Shown here: in pieces, positions 61,629 through 64,000 of the stretch | Layout of the letters: each line of letters begins with the position of its first letter | Position numbering within the stretch: the stretch's first letter is position 1 | From: Archangiaceae bacterium | GTDB lineage: Bacteria > Myxococcota > Myxococcia > Myxococcales > Myxococcaceae | Length of the DNA stretch: 64,000 nt | Reading direction: 5' to 3' | Assembly (NCBI GenBank): GCA_016714225.1 | Contig: JADJNS010000004.1 | Location: forward strand, 248,001 to 312,000 | Translations under genes and position numbers: made by a program | The notes under the pieces: model-generated | What the model was told of the DNA's origin: nothing | Database searches by the model: none | Seen by the model: only the letters and a program-made list of their open reading frames with translations

Positions 61629-62992
61629 AGACCGCCGCCAAGACCAAGAAGAAGACGGCCGCCCTGCAGCTGCGCCCGCTGAGGCTGCCCGATCGCACCG
61701 TCACCGTGCTGCCCAACGGGCTCACCGTGACCATCGTCGAGCGGGGGCCGCTGCCGCTGGTCGCCGTGCGCTACATCACCCGCGCCGGCAGCGTGTTCGA
61801 CCCGGCCGACCGGCTGGGGCTCGCCGAGCTCACCGCGCGCCTGCTGCGCCGCGGTGCGGGCGGGCAGGGCGCCGAAGAGCTGGCCGAGTCGGTCGACTAC
61901 GTCGGCGCGTCGCTCGGCGCCTGGGCCGGTGAAGACAGCTTCGGCCTGAGCCTCAACACCCCGGTGGCGCACTTCGATGCCATGCTCGACACGCTGGCGC
62001 GCGTGCTGCGGCGGCCCGACTTTCCCGAGCACGAGGTCGCGCTCGCCAGGCGCCGCACGCTCGCGCAGCTGGCCAACGCCCTCGATGACCCCGATGACCT
62101 CGCTGATCGCGCGCTGGTCGCGGCGGTCTTCGGCCAGCACCCCTACGGCCACGAGACCATCGGCAGCAAGGCCCACGTCGAGGCGATGACACGAAACGAT
62201 CTGGTGCGCTTTCACCGCGAGCGGCTGGTGCCCCAGGGCGCGCACCTGTTCGTGGTCGGAGATGTCGACGGCAAGCGGGCGCTGGCCGCCATCGAGCGCG
62301 TGCTGGGCGACTGGTCGGGCGAGAACAGCGGCCAGCTCGCGGTGCCGGTGTGGTCCGAGCTGGCCCGTAGCGGCGACGTGGTGATCGTCGACAAGCCCGA
62401 GCAGACCCAGGCCCAGGTGCGCATCGCCGCCAAGGGCGTCTACCGCGGCCACCCCGATCATTCGGCGCTGATGGTGATGAACTCGGTGCTCGGCGGCAGC
62501 TTCACCTCGCGCCTGATGCAAGAGATTCGGGTCAAGCGCGGCCTCACCTACGGCGCCGGCAGCCACTTCGATCAGCTGGCGCACGCCGGCACCTTCGCGG
62601 TGTCGTCGTTCACCAAGACCGAGACGGTGCCCGAGCTGATCGACGTGGCGCTGGCCGAGGTGAAGAAGATGCGGGCGAAGGGGCCGAAGCCCGACGAGCT
62701 CAGCAGCGCCCAGCGCTACATCTCGGGGCTGTACCCGGCGCGGCTCGAGACCAACGAGTCGATCGCCGCGGCGCTGGCCGACATGGCGCTGTACGGGCTG
62801 CCCGCCGACTGGGTCGACCAGTACCGCGAGCGCATCGCGGCGGTGACCGTCAAGGTCGCCGCCGAGGCAGCGGCGAGGCACCTGCCCGACGATGACCAGG
62901 TGATCGTGCTGGTCGGCAACGCCGAGCAGCTCAAGCCCCAGGTCGAGGGCTACGGCCGGGTGTCGGTGGTGCCGGCAGCGCAGCTCGAGTGA
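61625..62992 (+). CDS. M16-family peptidase homologue without zinc motif (regulatory subunit)
   Basis: This 455-residue protein starts at a GTG overlapping the previous stop. After a Lys-rich start (KTAAKTKKKTAA) it has the M16 fold. The HxxEH position reads LAELTARLLRRG, so it cannot bind catalytic zinc. The C-domain Arg/Tyr substrate-binding pair is kept (GSFTSRLMQEIRVKRGLTYGAGS). This combination is typical of the non-catalytic partner that completes the active chamber. The coupled translation implies a 1:1 complex with the upstream subunit. Confidence 0.92.
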   Translation: MKTAAKTKKKTAALQLRPLRLPDRTVTVLPNGLTVTIVERGPLPLVAVRYITRAGSVFDPADRLGLAELTARLLRRGAGGQGAEELAESVDYVGASLGAWAGEDSFGLSLNTPVAHFDAMLDTLARVLRRPDFPEHEVALARRRTLAQLANALDDPDDLADRALVAAVFGQHPYGHETIGSKAHVEAMTRNDLVRFHRERLVPQGAHLFVVGDVDGKRALAAIERVLGDWSGENSGQLAVPVWSELARSGDVVIVDKPEQTQAQVRIAAKGVYRGHPDHSALMVMNSVLGGSFTSRLMQEIRVKRGLTYGAGSHFDQLAHAGTFAVSSFTKTETVPELIDVALAEVKKMRAKGPKPDELSSAQRYISGLYPARLETNESIAAALADMALYGLPADWVDQYRERIAAVTVKVAAEAAARHLPDDDQVIVLVGNAEQLKPQVEGYGRVSVVPAAQLE

Positions 62993-63612
62993 AGGTGCTG
63001 CTCGAACAGGGCGGTGTGCTGGTGGTCGACAAGCCACCGGGCATCGCCGTGATCCCCGGCCGGGGCGAGGGCCCCAACCTGCGGGCGCTCTACGAGGCCG
63101 AGCGGGCCCAGAAGCTGTGGGTGGTGCACCGGCTCGATCGCGACACCAGCGGGGTGCTGGTGTTCGCCCTGAACCCCGACGCGCACCGCGCCTGGTCGAT
63201 GGCGTTCGAGCACGGCGAAGTGAAGAAGCGTTACCTGGCGCTGGTCGAGGGGCAGCTCGAGCGCGAGCGGCTGCTCGACTGGCCCATCGGCCCGGCGCGC
63301 AAGGGCCGCATGAAGGTCTCGGCGCAGGGCAAAGAGGCTCGCACCGTGGTGCGCCCACTCGAGCGCTTCGAGCGGGCCACCCTGGTCGAGGCCGAGCCGC
63401 TGACCGGGCGCAGCCACCAGATTCGCGTGCACCTCTCGCACGCCGGGCACCCCCTGCTGTTCGATCACCAGTACCAGCACGGCGAGCAGAGCCCGCTCAT
63501 CGGCCGCACGCCCCTGCACGCCGCCCGGCTCGAGTGGGGTGGGGTGGTCGTCGAGTCTGCGCTTCCTGACGACATGCGGCAGGCGCTCACCGCCCTCGCG
63601 GCGAAGGCGTAA
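62989..63612 (+). CDS. RluA-family RNA pseudouridine synthase
   Basis: This 207-residue protein starts at a GTG overlapping the M16 stop. The catalytic motif is VHRLDRDTSGVLVFA, with the Asp that attacks uridine. DKPPGIAV near the N-terminus and TGRSHQIRVHLSHAGHPLLFD are the other family blocks. There is no S4 domain, so it resembles the short RluA/TruC-type enzymes. The target may be rRNA or tRNA. It is the last gene of the five-gene overlapping unit starting at 58406. Confidence 0.92.
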   Translation: MKVLLEQGGVLVVDKPPGIAVIPGRGEGPNLRALYEAERAQKLWVVHRLDRDTSGVLVFALNPDAHRAWSMAFEHGEVKKRYLALVEGQLERERLLDWPIGPARKGRMKVSAQGKEARTVVRPLERFERATLVEAEPLTGRSHQIRVHLSHAGHPLLFDHQYQHGEQSPLIGRTPLHAARLEWGGVVVESALPDDMRQALTALAAKA

Positions 63613-63670
63613 CGCAAGGGCCTCAAAAGGCTCGACCGGTCGCGAGTCGTAGTACCGTCTGAAGGCTCAA

Positions 63671-64000
63671 ATGGACGCGCGAAAATTTCTGCAGTCGGTG
63701 GGCGCCGAGGTCTCCAGCGACTTCACCAAGAACCGCACGATCCTCTCGTTCGAAGAGTACGTGGCGCTGTTCGCGCAGTCGCCCAGAAACCAGGCGCGCA
63801 ACGCGGCGCAGTACCTCAAAGACGCGATCGATCACTTCGGCACCGACCAGGTGCCGCACCCCACCGGCAAGATTCGCCGCTTCAAGATCTTCGACTCGCC
63901 GGGCCCCGGCGAGGTGCGGGTGGCGGGGCAGGAAGAGGTGCAGAACGCCATCTACCGGCTGCTGGGCAACTTCGTGCGGGCCGGCCGCATCAACAAGCTG
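63671..64000 (+). CDS. prkA: PrkA-family serine protein kinase, 5' part
   Basis: The gene runs off the window; 110 codons are visible. The N-terminal region matches PrkA (FLQSVGAEVSSDFTKNRTILSFEEYV, ARNAAQYLKDAIDHFGT). PTGKIRRFKIFD and VAGQEEVQNAIYRLLGNFVRAGRINKL lie just before the expected Walker A motif. PrkA is an AAA+ protein with weak kinase/ATPase activity linked to stress and development, often beside yeaH/spoVR-type genes. Those would lie downstream, outside the window. It is separated from the RluA-like gene by 58 bp. Confidence 0.88.
   Translation, partial: MDARKFLQSVGAEVSSDFTKNRTILSFEEYVALFAQSPRNQARNAAQYLKDAIDHFGTDQVPHPTGKIRRFKIFDSPGPGEVRVAGQEEVQNAIYRLLGNFVRAGRINKL

Overview
The window looks like a chromosomal segment from a myxobacterium (Myxococcota, Myxococcales; probably Myxococcaceae or a close relative). 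Supporting signs are very high GC, three MYXO-CTERM sorting signals, two tandem myxosortase-dependent metzincin proteases of the MXAN_2677/MXAN_2678 type, many Gly/Ser-rich lipoproteins, an FHA-type sigma-54 activator, and a pseudokinase paired with a response regulator. Coding density is high. No stretch longer than about 285 bp lacks a gene, and I see no transposase, integrase, prophage or CRISPR array.

Layout. 1-1770: end of a calpain-like protease, a Gly-rich lipoprotein and tRNA-Gln(CUG). 1791-4338 (minus): coupled gltX, CPBP intramembrane protease and small secreted protein. 4380-10397 (plus): exported protein, two MYXO-CTERM metzincins, a TonB-dependent receptor fused to an N-terminal HExxH domain, and an HmuY-like haem-binding lipoprotein. 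10418-18220: unknown protein, dihydropyrimidinase (hydA), DUF4142 protein, a very large disintegrin-repeat MYXO-CTERM lipoprotein running into a CsgG/TolB-like plus beta-barrel protein, and beta-ureidopropionase. 18254-26781: alpha/beta hydrolase, lipoprotein, glnS, AMIN-domain protein, two small unknowns and lptD. 26802-34063: Ig-like lipoprotein, TetR plus enoyl-CoA hydratase-like pair, M23 peptidase, and two more surface lipoproteins. 34067-43400: sigma-54 activator, icd and mdh, small membrane proteins, zinc-ribbon protein, acyl-CoA synthetase and gltA. 43454-52292: VTT and PspC membrane proteins, ftsB, two diguanylate cyclases, an orphan PhnD-like lipoprotein, an RsmJ-like methyltransferase, a Cys-rich lipoprotein, a HAD nucleotidase and a zinc-ribbon protein. 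52320-55702: ECF sigma factor operon with an outer-membrane protein, an anti-sigma-like TPR protein and a propeller lipoprotein. 55777-58271: pseudokinase plus NarL-type response regulator. 58406-63612: five genes mostly joined by 4-bp overlaps (two alpha/beta hydrolases, an M16 peptidase pair, a pseudouridine synthase). 63671-end: 5' part of prkA.

The most interesting region is 2171-10397. A CPBP-family protease (the family that includes the myxosortases) lies close to two MYXO-CTERM metzincins. These are followed by a receptor with a zinc-peptidase-like domain ahead of its plug and by an HmuY-like lipoprotein. I infer, without proof, a surface proteolysis and haem-acquisition locus suited to a predator.

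Two features affect the whole window. Four genes are each interrupted by one single-base indel (near 13444, 23268, 34670 and 38891), which looks more like assembly error than biology. A dispersed intergenic repeat of about 155-180 bp occurs three times in the same orientation, and a short palindromic repeat occurs twice. Many genes that begin a transcription unit have a TAGAnT-like hexamer 6-8 nt before the start codon instead of a Shine-Dalgarno, which suggests leaderless mRNAs.
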